A stretch of DNA of 64,000 nucleotides from Phytophthora hibernalis (lineage: Eukaryota > Oomycota > Peronosporomycetes > Peronosporales > Peronosporaceae): assembly GCA_012656075.1 (NCBI GenBank), contig JAAKBF010000151.1, positions 1,178,001 to 1,242,000 of the forward strand. The letters are read 5' to 3'. How positions within the stretch are numbered: position 1 is the stretch's first letter; every line of letters begins with the position of its first letter. Position numbers and translations under genes: made by a program. The notes below the pieces were generated by a model. That model was not told the origin of the DNA and searched no databases. It was given only the letters and a program-made list of their open reading frames with translations. This document shows positions 32,678 through 44,771 of the stretch, piece after piece.

Positions 32678-34996
32678 ATGGGCACGATCGAGGTGTTCAC
32701 GCGCACTTACTGCACGGGCAAGAACACGTGCGTGCTCGTGGACGCCTGGCTCGAGCTCTTCCTGTGCTTCTGCAGCTTGGTGGTGGTGTGTTGTTTGCTC
32801 GTGGCGTCGCGGTGCTGCTGGCTGTGTGACCGTAGGAGAAACACTACACAGGCAGGTGAGGTCCGGAATGACTCCTTTGCAAGAGGACAACCCACGGAAT
32901 TGCGTGTCGAGTACGTCGCTTCCTGCGTCGATGCGGCATTCGAATCTCTGGACGAACCTCGCCGCTGCCAATGGCCGTGATCAAGAAAGATGCCACTGCC
33001 GCGCGAATTCAAGGCCACAAGAACTCGCAACAGCAGGGCGAAGCATTCATCTTGCAGACACAGCGAATGTATCATCTGGACTTTGCAGCGCAGTCACCAC
33101 TGACCGAAGAAAGAGCCAACGAGACATCGCCACCTCAGCCCCCACCACTCGTGTTTCCAGAGGACAACATTATGAACTCGGTTGTCCCTAGAGGGGGCCA
33201 AAAACCACCTCTTGCTCCGGCCGGCTTGGTGATGGTGAAGAAGCGAGACCCGATCAAGCACATGCTGTCAACGCAAAAGACCAGACAGCGATCGAAAAGC
33301 GCGATGGATCCTCCCAAGTCAATGATCGCATCGAAAATGCGAGCACTCTCGATTTCCGCGACGCGCAGCTCACGCAACATCTTGGCAGCCACAGGGTCTT
33401 CCTCGCCGAAAGGACTAAAAACGAGTGGAAGTCGTAGCGACTCGACCGACTCGCTATCGGCCGATCGATCGAGCTCATTCAAAAGACGATTCTTGATTTT
33501 CAAGAAGCGCATGCCATCTCGCGCTCACTCTCAAGCACTTTTCAACGAGCCTTCATACGAAATGAAAAATGGCATAGCAGAGTTGTCGCCGGAGAACAGA
33601 GCGGAGAATGAGCGGCGGGCAAGCATACAGTTACGAGATAAAAGACGCGTGAGCGTCGGTGTCAGCTCACACGTGCAGTTCGATGTGGGCGGCGATCAGG
33701 CTTCAGTGTACGAAGTAAAACTTCGCGAAGTGAATTTAGTGAAGCGCTTGGCTTCGGGTCCGTTGAGTGAAGTGTACGCGGCAATCTGGCGAGATACCAA
33801 GGTTGGCGTAAAATTGTTGATGCCACGAGAAGGAGTCGTGGACAACCTGGAAGAGGCAGTGAAGAACTTCCGGCGTGAAATTTGGGTTATGCATGCGCTC
33901 AAGCATCCGAACATCGTCAAACTACTCGGTGCAAGTCTCACACCGAGTTGTTACGTCCTCATAATGGAGTATATGCCCAATGGATCGCTGTACGAATATT
34001 TGCGAGACACAGCCAATTTTTCCCACATCAACTTGTCGTCACCAGTGCGTTCGACATTGCCTCTGGCATGGCTCACATCCATGCTTGCGACGTATTGCAA
34101 CGTGACCTGAAATCCAAAAACTGTTTGCTCTCCGAGAATCTTGTCACAAAAGTGTCCGACTTCGGCCTCGCACGATTTCGTAGCTTGCAATATGGTCCGA
34201 ACACATGGGTCGGCACACCATTCTGGGCTGCACCCGAGGTTATTCGACATGAACCGTACGACGAGAAGGCAGACGTTTACTCGTATGCGATCGTGCTGTG
34301 GGAGCTTGTGGAGCGTAAAGATCCCTACGATAATCTCAACGCATTCCAGGTTCCGCTCCAGGTTGCCAACGAAGGGCTTCGGCCGAGAGATTTCACGAAC
34401 CCAGCACCTCTCGGGCTCGAACAATTAATGCATCAGTGCTGGGATTCCGACCCGGAGCAGCGTCCATCTTTGCAGATATCTCGCAAACTCTGAGCACGTG
34501 GCTGAGGACTCAAAGCAGTGACCAGAGTGACGAGCCTCGCAAAAGCCTCGTTGAAAATGATGGTAGTGTCGATCTATCTGCTCACATCCAGCGAGGTCAA
34601 ATTACCGCCACGCAAGCCGAACTCCATCGTTTTGCCGAGTCTCACGACGCCAACGCGAAGGTCATCCCTATTAGTCTGTCTTCTCTTCGTCGTGGGCTTT
34701 CAACCTCGAGACTCCAGCGCAGCCGTACCAATCGTGAATTAACTGCCAGCGAAATCGAGGAGGTACGCGTCAACAGCACGCTGGGCATCCCCGGTCTCGA
34801 ACAATTCAATAACTCCAATGGCCGAGTCCAATCCAGTAGATGGAGTCCCAGGAGTAGGAGGGCCACCCCACCTCGAAATACGGAGAGTTTTCGCCTGGAA
34901 GAGAGTGCAGACAACCTTGACGAAATCGAAGCGCAAAGTCCTCTCGATGAAAGCTTTCATGTCGGCACAGGTTCTGGAGATGAATTCGGGCTCTGA
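32678..34996 (+). CDS. Membrane-anchored TKL-type protein kinase
   Basis: About 770 residues when three short breaks are bridged. A Cys-rich N-terminus contains one membrane span (LELFLCFCSLVVVCCLLVA, about residues 29-48). A Ser/Arg-rich, probably disordered region of about 300 residues follows. The kinase domain has a weak Gly loop, GVKLL (Lys), HPNIVKLLG, LQRDLKSKN, SDFGLARF and GTPFWAAPEV, then DVYSYAIVLWEL. The HRD His is replaced by Gln. The C-tail is acidic and Ser-rich. Breaks at about 32971-32976, 34017-34021 and 34469-34471 each fit one missing base. Substrates are unknown. Confidence 0.85.
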
Positions 34997-35228
34997 GTTT
35001 TTAGCAGCGCCGAAAATTCAGGATACCATAGTTCATTGAGCGAAATCTTGAGAAGGTCCATGATGGCATGATTGAACGAGCGAGACGCTCGGCGTAGGGA
35101 CAAAAAATATTTATTGATGCTGTACATGCGTTGCTTCGATTCCTAGGGTAGATAGAGACATATCTTCGTTTGTGTTTGAACAGTTTGGTACAAGATCTAC
35201 ATCGTCAGATCTCTGGAGCTGAGTGAGC

Positions 35229-37475
35229 TCACTTGAATCTGCGGTAGATGGTCATATCCGGCGGGAGCAACGAGGATCCGCCGGGGGACGAGCAATTAGA
35301 CGCAGCTCGGGCGTCGCTGGGAGGCTCGGATTGAGGTTCCGATAGCACGTTTGATTCTTGCGAAATTGGTGGCTGTGGCACTGTCGTCGCCCCGAAGCTG
35401 CTCCGCGATAGGCCGCTGACAATGCTGCGGCTGCTGTTCGTGTGGAGCAGGTAGTTTTGCAGCAAGCGTTGGTAGTATTCATCATCGAGCGCTGGAGTCG
35501 ATTCTTTGGGGATTTTCACCAAGGCTGACTGCTTCGGCAACCAGAAGCTACTCTGGGTTTGAAAAATTCTCGACGCCCGGCGTTCCATTGCCGCTTGGCT
35601 ATGCCGCACCGCCGTCGGCGCGGCAACTCGTTGATGAAAGCTCTGGTTGTGAGTGAGCAAACTGTGCCCAGAAGGGTGGCGGCCTAGTCGGAAGGAGCCC
35701 ATTTGGTTACCTGATGATCCAAAGTGGTGATGGTTCGAGGATGACGCCAAGTCTGCAGACGTGAACGATCGAAGGGATGTCCCTGCGTTGGACGAGGACA
35801 TTCCCGAGATGACGGAAGTGCCTTCACGAAGAGTCTGGTAGTGCTCCAGTATTTCCAACAGGGTGCTCGGGTCCACTTCATCATATTCATCACTCCCGTC
35901 AGGCTCGTGGCCTGTAACTTCGGGTTGCACGAATGCTCGCTTCTTCGGGCGAGCATTCAAGCTCAGTCGGTGCTGCTGATACTTCTCCGACTCGCGTGAC
36001 GAGAGTACGGAGATCGAGGACATTTCTGCAGCAGCGAGTAGCCGCTCAGCACGTTGTGAAGCCTCAGCCGTCATCGTCGGAACTTGTTGCTGACCAACGG
36101 ATCCGTCGGTGATCGAAGACGCAGTCATCGTCGGCCGTAAGAACGTCGGTGCGCGCTTACGTTTCTTGGCCAACCGCTTGATCAGTCGAGCATTAATGGT
36201 AGCTCCGGACGGAATCACTGCGCACACACAAGCGAGACAAAACGTCTCGGTGCATGGTCCAGACGTTAAGCCAGCAGTGGTGCCTCCATTGGCGTGGTAG
36301 TGGGCACAGAAGATCGGTTTGGTCACGCGGCACGTGCGGCAACACGGTTTCCAGCAGCCACGACAACTGCGAGGGGCGTCCCAGAAGAAAAGTGCTCGCG
36401 CGCACACTCCACATCGCTGTCTGGAGCTGGACTGCTCTGCGATAGCTTGCTTCTGGCCAACAAGCAGCAGTGACAGGTTCTTGGCTTGGCCGCTCTGAAC
36501 AGTCTTGGCCATGGACGTGAGCCACTCGGCGATGCAATTGTCGCCCAGCAACGGCGGCAAACGACCGCTAGGATTAAAAAGTCCGTGTGCGAACATGGCC
36601 ACTCGGTCGTCTCCCACGCTCTTGAACACGATGGCGAGTGAGATGAACCCGCGCACGAAAGTCCCAGAGCCGAAACCGACTGAGCTGGAGCTGCGAGTGC
36701 GTCCTGAGTTGGTCTGCGCAGCCGGAGGCCACGTCGCTCCCGTCTCCGCGTTGGTGTCAAAGGTCGAAACCTGTGCCGAGACCTCGTCGGCCCGTGGGTC
36801 AATGGAGTGCAGCACCATGTAGCCCACATCTTCTCCTAGGTCGTCCTTGAACACGTCCATTTTCTTGAAACACAGGAAGTCCCTATGTCTGCATATCCCC
36901 AAGCCCGGGACCTTGAGCGCCATCCACACGATGCCCGAGAACCGGAACGGGTTGGCCTCTGAGCTGCTCTTGTCCACCTGCAGCACGCGCGCGTCCAAAG
37001 CCCGCGGACTCAGCAGCATCTGCAACACCCGCGCGGTCCTCGTTGAGTCCGCGTACAATCCGTTCATGACGTCTCCCAAGGAACCATGAACGGTGCCAAT
37101 AGCTTGCACTGTGGAGGTGCGTTCCAGCCGCGTCTTCAAGCGGTACACGCGGATGTCGCTGCTCTCTCGCAGCAATTTCCATTGCCGCGTCTCCGCGGTT
37201 GTCAGGCGGGCAACTCTAGGTAGCTCTGGGCCTGATACACTCAATGGACAGCGACTCAGTCGCAACCGCGAGCGACGTTCGCGCTCCTGACGCTCCCGGA
37301 AGAGCCGTAACGTTGTGTCGAGCCGCGTGTTGCTCTGTTGATGGTAGCGCCGCAACCGCGCGGCTGTGACGTCGTTGAGCGAACTGTGCAATAGTGCAGT
37401 AGGCTCGTCATCCATTTCCAGCGCGGACGCTGAGACGAGCCCGTTGCTTATGGGAGGACGACAGACGTCCGCCAT
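35229..37475 (-). CDS. START-like lipid-binding protein with degenerate FYVE-type zinc finger
   Basis: The product has 748 residues in one exon with no frame break. A basic N-terminal helix (about residues 40-75) precedes a START-like domain (about 95-340; WKLLRESSDIRVYRLK, then HRDFLCFKKMD). A cysteine cluster follows: CGVC-x12-CRGC-x3-CCRTC, then CTETFCLAC. This is FYVE-like but lacks the RHHCR core that binds PI3P. The C-terminal half is long, Ser-rich and probably disordered. Proteins with this layout form a large family in oomycetes. Ligand and partner are unknown. Confidence 0.85.
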   Translation of the reverse strand: MADVCRPPISNGLVSASALEMDDEPTALLHSSLNDVTAARLRRYHQQSNTRLDTTLRLFRERQERERRSRLRLSRCPLSVSGPELPRVARLTTAETRQWKLLRESSDIRVYRLKTRLERTSTVQAIGTVHGSLGDVMNGLYADSTRTARVLQMLLSPRALDARVLQVDKSSSEANPFRFSGIVWMALKVPGLGICRHRDFLCFKKMDVFKDDLGEDVGYMVLHSIDPRADEVSAQVSTFDTNAETGATWPPAAQTNSGRTRSSSSVGFGSGTFVRGFISLAIVFKSVGDDRVAMFAHGLFNPSGRLPPLLGDNCIAEWLTSMAKTVQSGQAKNLSLLLVGQKQAIAEQSSSRQRCGVCARALFFWDAPRSCRGCWKPCCRTCRVTKPIFCAHYHANGGTTAGLTSGPCTETFCLACVCAVIPSGATINARLIKRLAKKRKRAPTFLRPTMTASSITDGSVGQQQVPTMTAEASQRAERLLAAAEMSSISVLSSRESEKYQQHRLSLNARPKKRAFVQPEVTGHEPDGSDEYDEVDPSTLLEILEHYQTLREGTSVISGMSSSNAGTSLRSFTSADLASSSNHHHFGSSGNQMGSFRLGRHPSGHSLLTHNQSFHQRVAAPTAVRHSQAAMERRASRIFQTQSSFWLPKQSALVKIPKESTPALDDEYYQRLLQNYLLHTNSSRSIVSGLSRSSFGATTVPQPPISQESNVLSEPQSEPPSDARAASNCSSPGGSSLLPPDMTIYRRFK

Positions 37476-38876
37476 GCAGGACGAGCGAGTGCGCGGTACG
37501 GAGCAAATTCGGTTGTGAGCTCAGTGTCCGCTCGTCGCGCCGAACTGACTTGGTTTCAGTATGCCGAGGTGAGACCACCTTTGGTGCGGGACGTATCGCA
37601 GGCAACGATAACGGCAGCTGAACCCCGAAGCGTATCTTTTGCTTCAGCTCGCCCGCAAATGGATAGGCAGCGGAAGAGAGACTTTGACCCGCTTCTTATC
37701 CAGCGGAGCGGAGTCGCCCGCCACCAACCCGGGCTCAAAAGAGAAAGGATCTCGTGTCTGCATGGCTCTGTCAGAGACTTTGACGCTAAATTTTGGCGGG
37801 GAGGTATCGAACCCATCTTTGAGGCATCCATTCCACCACTGGATTGCGCGGGAAGCAGCATGCAGCGCGAACTTCGCGCCTGGTCTGGAGCTGAGACTCT
37901 GCCGTTGCTTGCTTGTTTTGCGAAGCCCAGCAACTTGCAAATTGCAAGTTGCAATGCAGACTCGACAAAATGTAGCATAATTCCGGCTCTTCAGCTCAAG
38001 TTCGGTTCGTTCGTTTTACAAGATCTGCTTGGTGTACCGTAATAGCTTAGCGCGAGCTTCCTGGGTCCATCACTGTTTGCAGCGGCTTAAGCATGCTCAA
38101 AGCTGCTGCGGTTCTCCATACATGTACATGTTCATGCATTGGAGACTTCATTGCATTGGCCATCGCAACGGAGCTTGTTTGCGGAGCCGAGCAGCATTTC
38201 TACGATCATCCACTCATCGGCTCATCTGCCGTCATCCTGTCGCCGTGAGTGCCGGGTTCGATGCCTCTGCCAGGCAGTGTCAGCCATTGGCATTGCCACA
38301 CATTTGGGTTGCGGAGAATGGCAATCCGAACGTGGCGCTGCTGAAAGACGCCGACGAGGTTCAGCACCGCATTAGGTCGCTGAATCATCGGCTGATCGGC
38401 GGCAGAGCGCTTGGTGTAACGGATTAATAGAGCACCGAAAGCCGCCGATGCGAGTGCGTAGGCTGATTTGCACTGAGTTGCTCACGACGAGGTGCCACGG
38501 TGCCAAGGGTGCCAAGTAACGGGTCCTACCAGCACCGCAGCGGCGCCACCACTAAGTGCGGCGGCACCGACACGACAGCAGCCTTGGGCTCAACTTGGCG
38601 AGCGACATCGAGTGATCACCGTTACGCTGTGCGCTCACTTCAACGTCGGTGACCAACCCCAGCGTTGCGTCCAGAACCGCTGGACCCCAACTGGATCAAA
38701 TTCTCGGTGCACGTTACTGGAGACATGCCACTAAAAAGTATCTTGCCCAGTCCTGCATTAATGCTCTTCTTTTCTCACGCGAAGACGCATGCAGAAAGTT
38801 ACTGTGCATCGACCACCTGAACCTGAACGTCACCTCAAAGCACGAAGCTCGTTGACTTGTTTTATCTCCACATCGT
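37476..38876. other. Interval without a recognised gene; possible repeat sequence
   Basis: 1.4 kb upstream of the START/FYVE-like gene. Several overlapping frames on both strands, up to 175 codons, lack domains. A GGTTCGATGCC element at about 38247 matches a pol III B box, but no tRNA fold or A box was found. It may be old repeat DNA. Confidence 0.35.
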
Positions 38877-39733
38877 CTAAAAGATCCACAGGAAGCGCTT
38901 GCGCGGGAGCTGCTCCTTGAGCGCGGTCTTGCGCTCCTCCAGCGCCGCAATCTCCTCGTCCACTTCGTCAATGTCGCGTCCCGCGTACTTGGACTCCTCC
39001 AGTACCGCCTGCTGGGCGCGGATCTCGTCGATCTGCAGCTGAACCTCCTTGGCCGAGTCTCCAGACTTCTCGCTCTTCTTCTGCGCCGCAGCGGCACTAC
39101 CCCACGCCACGCGAGGAGCAGGCGGCCACGCCTCCTGCGTCGTTGGCGCCGCCTGCTTCAGCTCCTTCTCCTCGTCTCCTTCCTCTGCAAAGGTGATGGC
39201 GACCACGCGGTCGCTCTCCGGTTGCGACGACTGCTTGAGCGCCAAAGCCTCGATCTCCTGTTGACTAGCTGAGCCTGAAACCTGGAATCTCACCTTCTGG
39301 TGGGACTGCAGCTCAGCAACGACCGTCACCGCTACAACCACAACAGTAACAGCGTTAAATTCAAGTCTACCTGAACTCTACAAGCTTTCAGAGTGCCCTC
39401 TCGTACTCTCATTGATCAGGTCTTCCGTGGAGCCGAGAGGTCCAATGTCCTCGCGACTCGCCAACTCCATCAACGACTCGTTCAGCGGGTAGAACTCGTT
39501 GATGGCGTCGATCAGGTCCGGGTACCGGTCGTTGAAGTGGCTGTAGAACTCGTCGTCCGACTTGAGGTTGTACACGAACACGGCGCCCACAGCCCCAGGG
39601 ATGCCCAGCATGATGCCCGTCGTGTACCAGAAGTAACGTGCAAATGGGGGCCCTTGGGCTTCGCAGCAGCGGAAGACATGAAGCGGGGACGCAGCGCAGC
39701 GCCCGAGCGCAACATCGACCGGAGCAGCATCAT
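38877..39733 (-). CDS. Probable mitochondrial single-pass membrane protein with C-terminal coiled coil
   Basis: Exons are 39407-39733 and 38877-39331 (intron GTACGA...TTGTAG). The product has about 260 residues when one missing C at 39646-39650 is allowed for. The N-terminus, MMLLRSMLRSGAALRPRFMS, is a typical mitochondrial presequence. A membrane segment follows (TTGIMLGIPGAVGAVFVY, about residues 45-62), then an acidic segment (DDEFYSHFNDRYPDLIDAIN). The second exon ends in a Glu/Lys coiled coil (VQLQIDEIRAQQAVLEESKY) and a basic tail. I do not recognise the family. Confidence 0.7.
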
Positions 39734-39861
39734 TTGAATCCCAAAATGACCACCATCAGATACTTGAAGCAATGTGATTGGTGGATGATGTAAGTTTCTA
39801 CTTTTATATATAATTTTATTTTATTTTATAGGTTGTTGGTTAGTTTATCCGGACGATTGAG

Positions 39862-40002
39862 ATGGACGAAAAGGTGTCGGTGTCGTACGCCTCGGGCGCC
39901 TACGTGACTGGCTTCGTGATTCTGCTGGCGGGCGTGGTGCTGCCTATGGTCTACATGGTGCTGCAGAACAAGAAGGCGTTCAAGGCCGTGCGACGAGACT
40001 AG
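39862..40002 (+). CDS. 46-residue single-pass membrane protein
   Basis: ATG at 39862 and TAG at 40000-40002 enclose a short polar N-terminus, one hydrophobic span (TGFVILLAGVVLPMVYMVL) and a basic tail (QNKKAFKAVRRD). This is positive-inside topology with the C-terminus in the cytosol or matrix. It diverges from the neighbouring mitochondrial-protein gene, with start codons 129 bp apart. The segment SGAYVTGFVIL resembles TGAYVSGAVCIVL of the small membrane protein at 53306-53635. Function unknown. Confidence 0.55.
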   Translation: MDEKVSVSYASGAYVTGFVILLAGVVLPMVYMVLQNKKAFKAVRRD

Positions 40003-40216
40003 AAGGCCGGCAGAAGCCGAAGAAATTGACAAGATCGCGCATTTGACACGAATGCAAGCCGCAATGGAGACCTTGAAGACGATATCCAAGTGCAAGAGAG
40101 AAGGAGGAAGAATTTGCAGTAATTGCGGCGTTATTTGGACTGGAAATGGCAACGAACGAGCTATTTCCCCTTAAATGATACATTGTCTGTAGGATGAGGA
40201 GCTGAGGAGTGGACGT

Positions 40217-41088
40217 TCATCTCGCTATGCCTGCAGGTCGCTGTGCAAATTTCTCGTGTCGGATTCGCTCCAAGTTTTGCTGCTGCTGCAGTTCCGCCTT
40301 GACGTTCTGGTACCGCTGCAACAATCTGAAGAGCATGCAAAAACGTCAAGGTGATACTTTTTGAGGTGAGGAGAATGAAGACGCACCGTTCGAGGTCGAC
40401 CTGACGCTGCTTCTTCTGTTCTTCTCGACCGGATTGGATCCGCTTCTGCAGTGCGTCGAGGTCTTGCTTCTGCCGCTGCTTGAAGGTCACCTCGCGCTGG
40501 AACATCTCCTGCTGCTTGAGGTTGCGCCACTTTTCGAGCTCCCAAGCCTCCAAAGCGTCCGATTTGAGCTTGATCTTGTGTGCTTCGCCATAGCTGTTCG
40601 TGCAACAAAGCAGGTGAGTTTAGCTATGTGTGTGGGTTGTTCATCTTGCATTGAACTACCACGTACTCTTTCTGTCGAGCTAGGTGCTCTTCGATGCGCC
40701 GCAGATTCAGTAGGTCCTTGGAGAACTTTGGCTTCTGGTGTTTCTCCAGCATCTTTTGCTGGAACTCGAGCAGCTCGGACTTGTGCTTCTCGCGCATATT
40801 GATCACGAGCTCCTCGACGTTGCGTTCATACTCGTCCATCTTCCGGTCCCAAACCTGGTTGAATTGCTGGAATTCAAGCATGTGAGCTTCTTCAACTCCC
40901 AGACGCTCGGCGATCTGCCGAGACCGCATCGCCTCTCTCCGTCGGTTCTCCTCGTGCACCTTGAGCTCCTCCAGACGGTTCTTGGCAATTTCAGCCTCCA
41001 CATATTTGCCCTGCTTCTCGCAGTTCTTGCGGTGCTCCTCGAGAATCAGCAAGAAGTCGTTCACCGCCGAGTCCTCCACATCCGCCAT
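40217..41088 (-). CDS. Conserved coiled-coil protein of unknown function
   Basis: Three exons, 40667-41088, 40387-40593 and 40217-40325, join in frame (introns GTACGT...AACAG and GTGCGT...TTCAG). The product has 245 residues, almost entirely charged coiled coil. Blocks such as EAHKIKLKSDALEAWELEKW and RIQSGREEQKKQRQVDLER look strongly constrained, as in conserved ciliary or cytoskeletal proteins. I cannot name the family. No frame breaks. Confidence 0.75.
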
Positions 41089-41472
41089 ACTTGTACTGCT
41101 TTAAACGTGTAGCTAGTGTATCGACACGAGTCGATGCAAATATTCAGAGGAAGAAGTCGCAGCACCACGCGCTTCACTGCAAATGCGCTTCCTCCAAAAA
41201 CCGCCCAAATATAAATGCAAGTGCCATTGGTCCCTGCGATGCTGACCGCGCCGAGAATGGCAAGCCAAGAATACCAGCACACCCAACCTCCTAATACCAC
41301 CGCAACATCAAGGCAGGAGTAGAGTATCGGATACTACAGTACTTTCTCAGTTTGTTGCATTTTTCTATTACATTTGTTTGTGACGTTGGGAGCGAGAGTC
41401 TCCACGTAGGGATCAATGTCTGCATGACAGGCGACAGAGTCCTCATTGCCAAAGAGTGCGCAACGTCGCCAT

Positions 41473-42034
41473 CTACGGCAGCTTCTTCTCCAGGATGGCG
41501 TTGCCCGCAGCGTCCTTGCCGTGGATCTCGATGTGCTGCACCTTGGGCATGCCCCACGACGTGGTGGAGAGGACGAAGACGCGCTCGAGCGAGCAGCCGT
41601 CCTGGCCGTTGATGGAGCCGCGGCCCACGGGCTTGCCGTCCACGATGGACAGGTAGATGACGCGGTCCTTGAGCGACGTGAGCGTGATCTCGTACTCGCC
41701 CGGGTGGCCCTCGCGCGGCTTGACGGTGGCGCCGTACGCCGTGTTGCGCTCGATCATGTTGAGCTCCTCGCGGGGGCGCCCTCCTGCTCGAACATGATCC
41801 AGTACACGTCCAGCGGGTTCTCAGGGTCCAGCGTCCCGTCCGCCAGCAGGCGCGCGGCGTACACAACCACATTCTTGTTTTTGTTACGGTAGACGACAAA
41901 AGCCACATTTGGGTTGTGCTTTTCGGCGATGAGTGGCACCGGGTTGTTCTCCACCTGTACATGTATTAACGTCAGCTACGGGAGACCGCAGTGCAGACAC
42001 CACACTAACGCACCTTGGAGAAGTCGAGCGACAT
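41473..42034 (-). CDS. DUF4833-like protein
   Basis: Exon 1 (42014-42034) codes MSLDFSK, the intron is GTGCGT...TACAG, and exon 2 is 41473-41954. The product has about 167 residues with one missing C at 41772-41776. Landmarks are HNPNVAFVVYRNKNKNVVVY, NPLDVYWIMFEQEG and ERNTAYGATVKP, which I associate with DUF4833, a small beta-rich family of unknown role. No signal peptide or membrane segment. The gene is divergent from CDC45, with about 270 bp between start codons. Confidence 0.7.
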
Positions 42035-42305
42035 GGCTGATGGATTGGCTTGGGGATCTGCTGCGGACGCGAGGAGACGGAGAATGAAGTCCACGTGGAA
42101 AGAGGATTCTAGGATTCAACAGCCGTTACGTCCGAGGTGGTGTAAACTTTTGGGTTGTGCGATCGCCGCTGACGTACCCATGCAGCGGTAAACCGGTATC
42201 AGTCGGTACAGCTTCAACCTTCACATCAAATACACACCAAGTTACACCACCTGTACACCAACACGAACTTACCGCGTACTTAGCGTCATTGTGCCAATTG
42301 CTGCC

Positions 42306-44642
42306 ATGCTGTGGCCGCGCGAGGAGTTCCACGCCGCGTACGGCCAGATGAAGCACGACGCGCTGCAGTCGGGCGGCAGCTGCAGCGTGCTGATCCTCGT
42401 GGCGCTGGACGTGGACGCGCTGTGCGCCGCCGAGATCCTCACGCGCCTGTTACGCGCCGACATGCTGAGCTATTCGCTGTTGGCGGTACGTGGCTACGAG
42501 GACGTGCTGCAGGCGCGCGAGACACGCATCCGAGGCGCCGACGGGGAGCTGAAGGGAGGTGGAGAGCTGCGATCTGTGGTCATGCTCAACTGCGGAGCCA
42601 TCGTGGACGTGGCCAAGCTGCTGGCGCTGCCGCCGCACGTCAAGTGCTACGTGCTGGACAGCCATCGCCCCATCCACTTGGCCAACATCTACGACGAACA
42701 TCAACAGGTTGTGGTGTTTGACGACGGAGCACTGGCGTTGGAGGAGTATCCGGAGTTCGGTCCGGATCTGGAAGTGGAGGACTTTGATGAAGAAGAAGAC
42801 GAGGAGGAAGAAGAAGAGGAGGAGGTGGAAGAAGAGAGTGATGGGGAAGCGGAGGTGGAGTTTGGAGATGAAGATACTCAGGATACAGAGACGGACGAGA
42901 AGGAGACAAACCAAGAGAAGGAACAGGAACAGGAGAAGAGGAAGAGAGACGAGGACGGAGATGGGGAACAGAGTCCCAAGAGGAGGAAGGAAGACGAGCA
43001 GGTGGTGGAGGTGGATGTTACAGCTGAGCCGGTGGAGGAGAGTGCGGTGATGGCCAAGCGCAGACGTCGGGAGGAGATCTTGCGGTACTACCGCGGCTCG
43101 TTCCACGGCGCACCGGCGGCTACGGTGGCGTTTGAGCTGGCGCAGCAGGTGAACAGCAGCCAGCGAGATCTGCTGTGGTTTGCGATTGTGGGCCTTACCA
43201 AGCAGTTCGTGCTGGAGGAGATTGACGCCGACAACTACAACCTCATGGTCACGCGGTTCCAGGACGAGGTGCTGGCTGTCGATGCACCGACGCCGTCGAG
43301 CGGACCGGGAGAGAATGGAGATGAGGAGCGACACCCAGGGTACGATGACGGCAAGATTAACTTCGAGGAGGAGTACCGATTCATGTGCTATCGCCACTGG
43401 TCGCTCTATGAGGCAATGTACTACTCGGACTATGTGGCCTCGAAGCTTGGACTCTATAACGATCAGGCACGGCGTGTTGGCGCACGCAATGCCACAGATA
43501 ACAGTGGCAATGGCGCGGGAGACACTGCGCTGCACTTTTTCCTGGCGCGGATGGGCTTCTCGCTGAAGCAGAGCCAGCAGAAGTTCTCGTACATGCCCCT
43601 GGAGATGAAGAAAATGCTGCGTGAGAAGACGCAGGAGATGGCGCCCGAGTTTGGGCTGGACGAGCTGTTCTACGGCTCCTTCAAGCGCACGTTTGCATTC
43701 CAGTACCAACTGTGCGCAGCGGATGCTGTCTACGGACTGCAGGCTCTGCTGGAGGCCCCTGAGAGCTACGTTGGGGCGGTATTCGAAGCCGAGACGCAGC
43801 ATCAGCAACATAACTCGCTGACTAGTCTGTTTGCACTGGATTCTATCCTGTCGTCTGGTGCTAGTAGCAGTGCTATCGTCCCGAGTGACAACGACGGAAA
43901 AGACAAGCAGGTGGAAGCTGACGAGGAAGCACCTCAAGACGACTTCCGACAGCAGAACTTCATGCTGGCGCATACTGCGCTTTCGTGCCAGTCGGTAGCG
44001 TCTAGCAAGCTCATGGAAAGTGGCATCAAGGTGGCCATGTCGCTCAAGCAAGCGATTGTCCGCGTGGGACTGTCGATCATGGAGCGCAAGCTACTCGTTC
44101 GTGTTAAACACTTCCGCTACGTGTGCCTGAACGTGCCCGAGCGTGAACAGGAGCTTTTCGCGAACGCTAATGTTCTCACCCAATTATCTCTTTTTTGCTC
44201 AATGTCCACCGTGCTAGCGGCAAGTGGGGTGGGCCTAACGCTCCAGCCCAAAGAAAACCACAAGGCGAAGATGGTGAAAACGGCGAGGACGGTGATGCGG
44301 AGGAGGAGGCGGCTGTGACGAACAAATCTATTGTGCCGCTGGTGCTCATTACTCGCAACCCGGCCCAGAATTGTTTCCTGGTGGTTGGCCTTACCTGCCC
44401 ATCCACACCTGGCGAGATCCACCGCAAGTAAGTTTTGCGAGAACTGCTCCTCTTAGGGAGTGACTGACGTGTGCCGTTGTTTCTTGTGATTGTACAGTAC
44501 GTTGGGAACGGCATTCAAGTTGGCTGCAGGAGAAACTGGTGCCAACTTCCGGCAGGATGGCTTCGCCAGTGCCGTAATGGAGATCCAGATTGACGAGATC
44601 CATTATTTCGTCGAGCAACTGCACAATGTTCTCGATGCGTAA
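42306..44642 (+). CDS. CDC45: CDC45, replicative helicase (CMG) subunit
   Basis: CDC45 joins MCM2-7 and GINS to form the helicase that opens origins and moves with the fork. Exons are 42306-44427 and 44498-44642 (intron GTAAGT...GTACAG). The product has about 755 residues with one missing T at 44191-44196. N-terminal landmarks are LDVDALCAAEIL and VKCYVLDSHRPIHLANIY, from the inactive DHH-type fold. A very acidic loop lies at residues about 160-235. The C-terminal half has HWSLYEAMYYSDYVASKL and LDELFYGSFKRTFAFQYQL. The first ATG is at 42306; an upstream GTG is not needed. Confidence 0.96.
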
Positions 44643-44771
44643 GGCGGTAAGCGAACCAACTGACAATAGATGATAGCCCTTGGTGTGTGCAACAGGTATT
44701 GGTTATGCTCTTGCTTTATTTCTTACTTTGTTTCTGCATGTAGCTTTGTTCAAAACTTTATCTATTGTCTT

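Noticed and set aside
37515..38042. 175-codon frame upstream of the START/FYVE-like gene
   Set aside because: Overlaps several equally long frames on both strands and shows no domain; more likely repeat or promoter DNA.
38240..38262. GGTTCGATGCC resembling a pol III B box
   Set aside because: No A box or cloverleaf could be formed around it, so no tRNA or SINE is claimed.
42450..44051. 533-codon minus-strand frame opposite CDC45
   Set aside because: It mirrors the CDC45 codons, including the acidic loop read backwards as Leu/Phe-rich; no domain. CDC45 landmarks are unambiguous.
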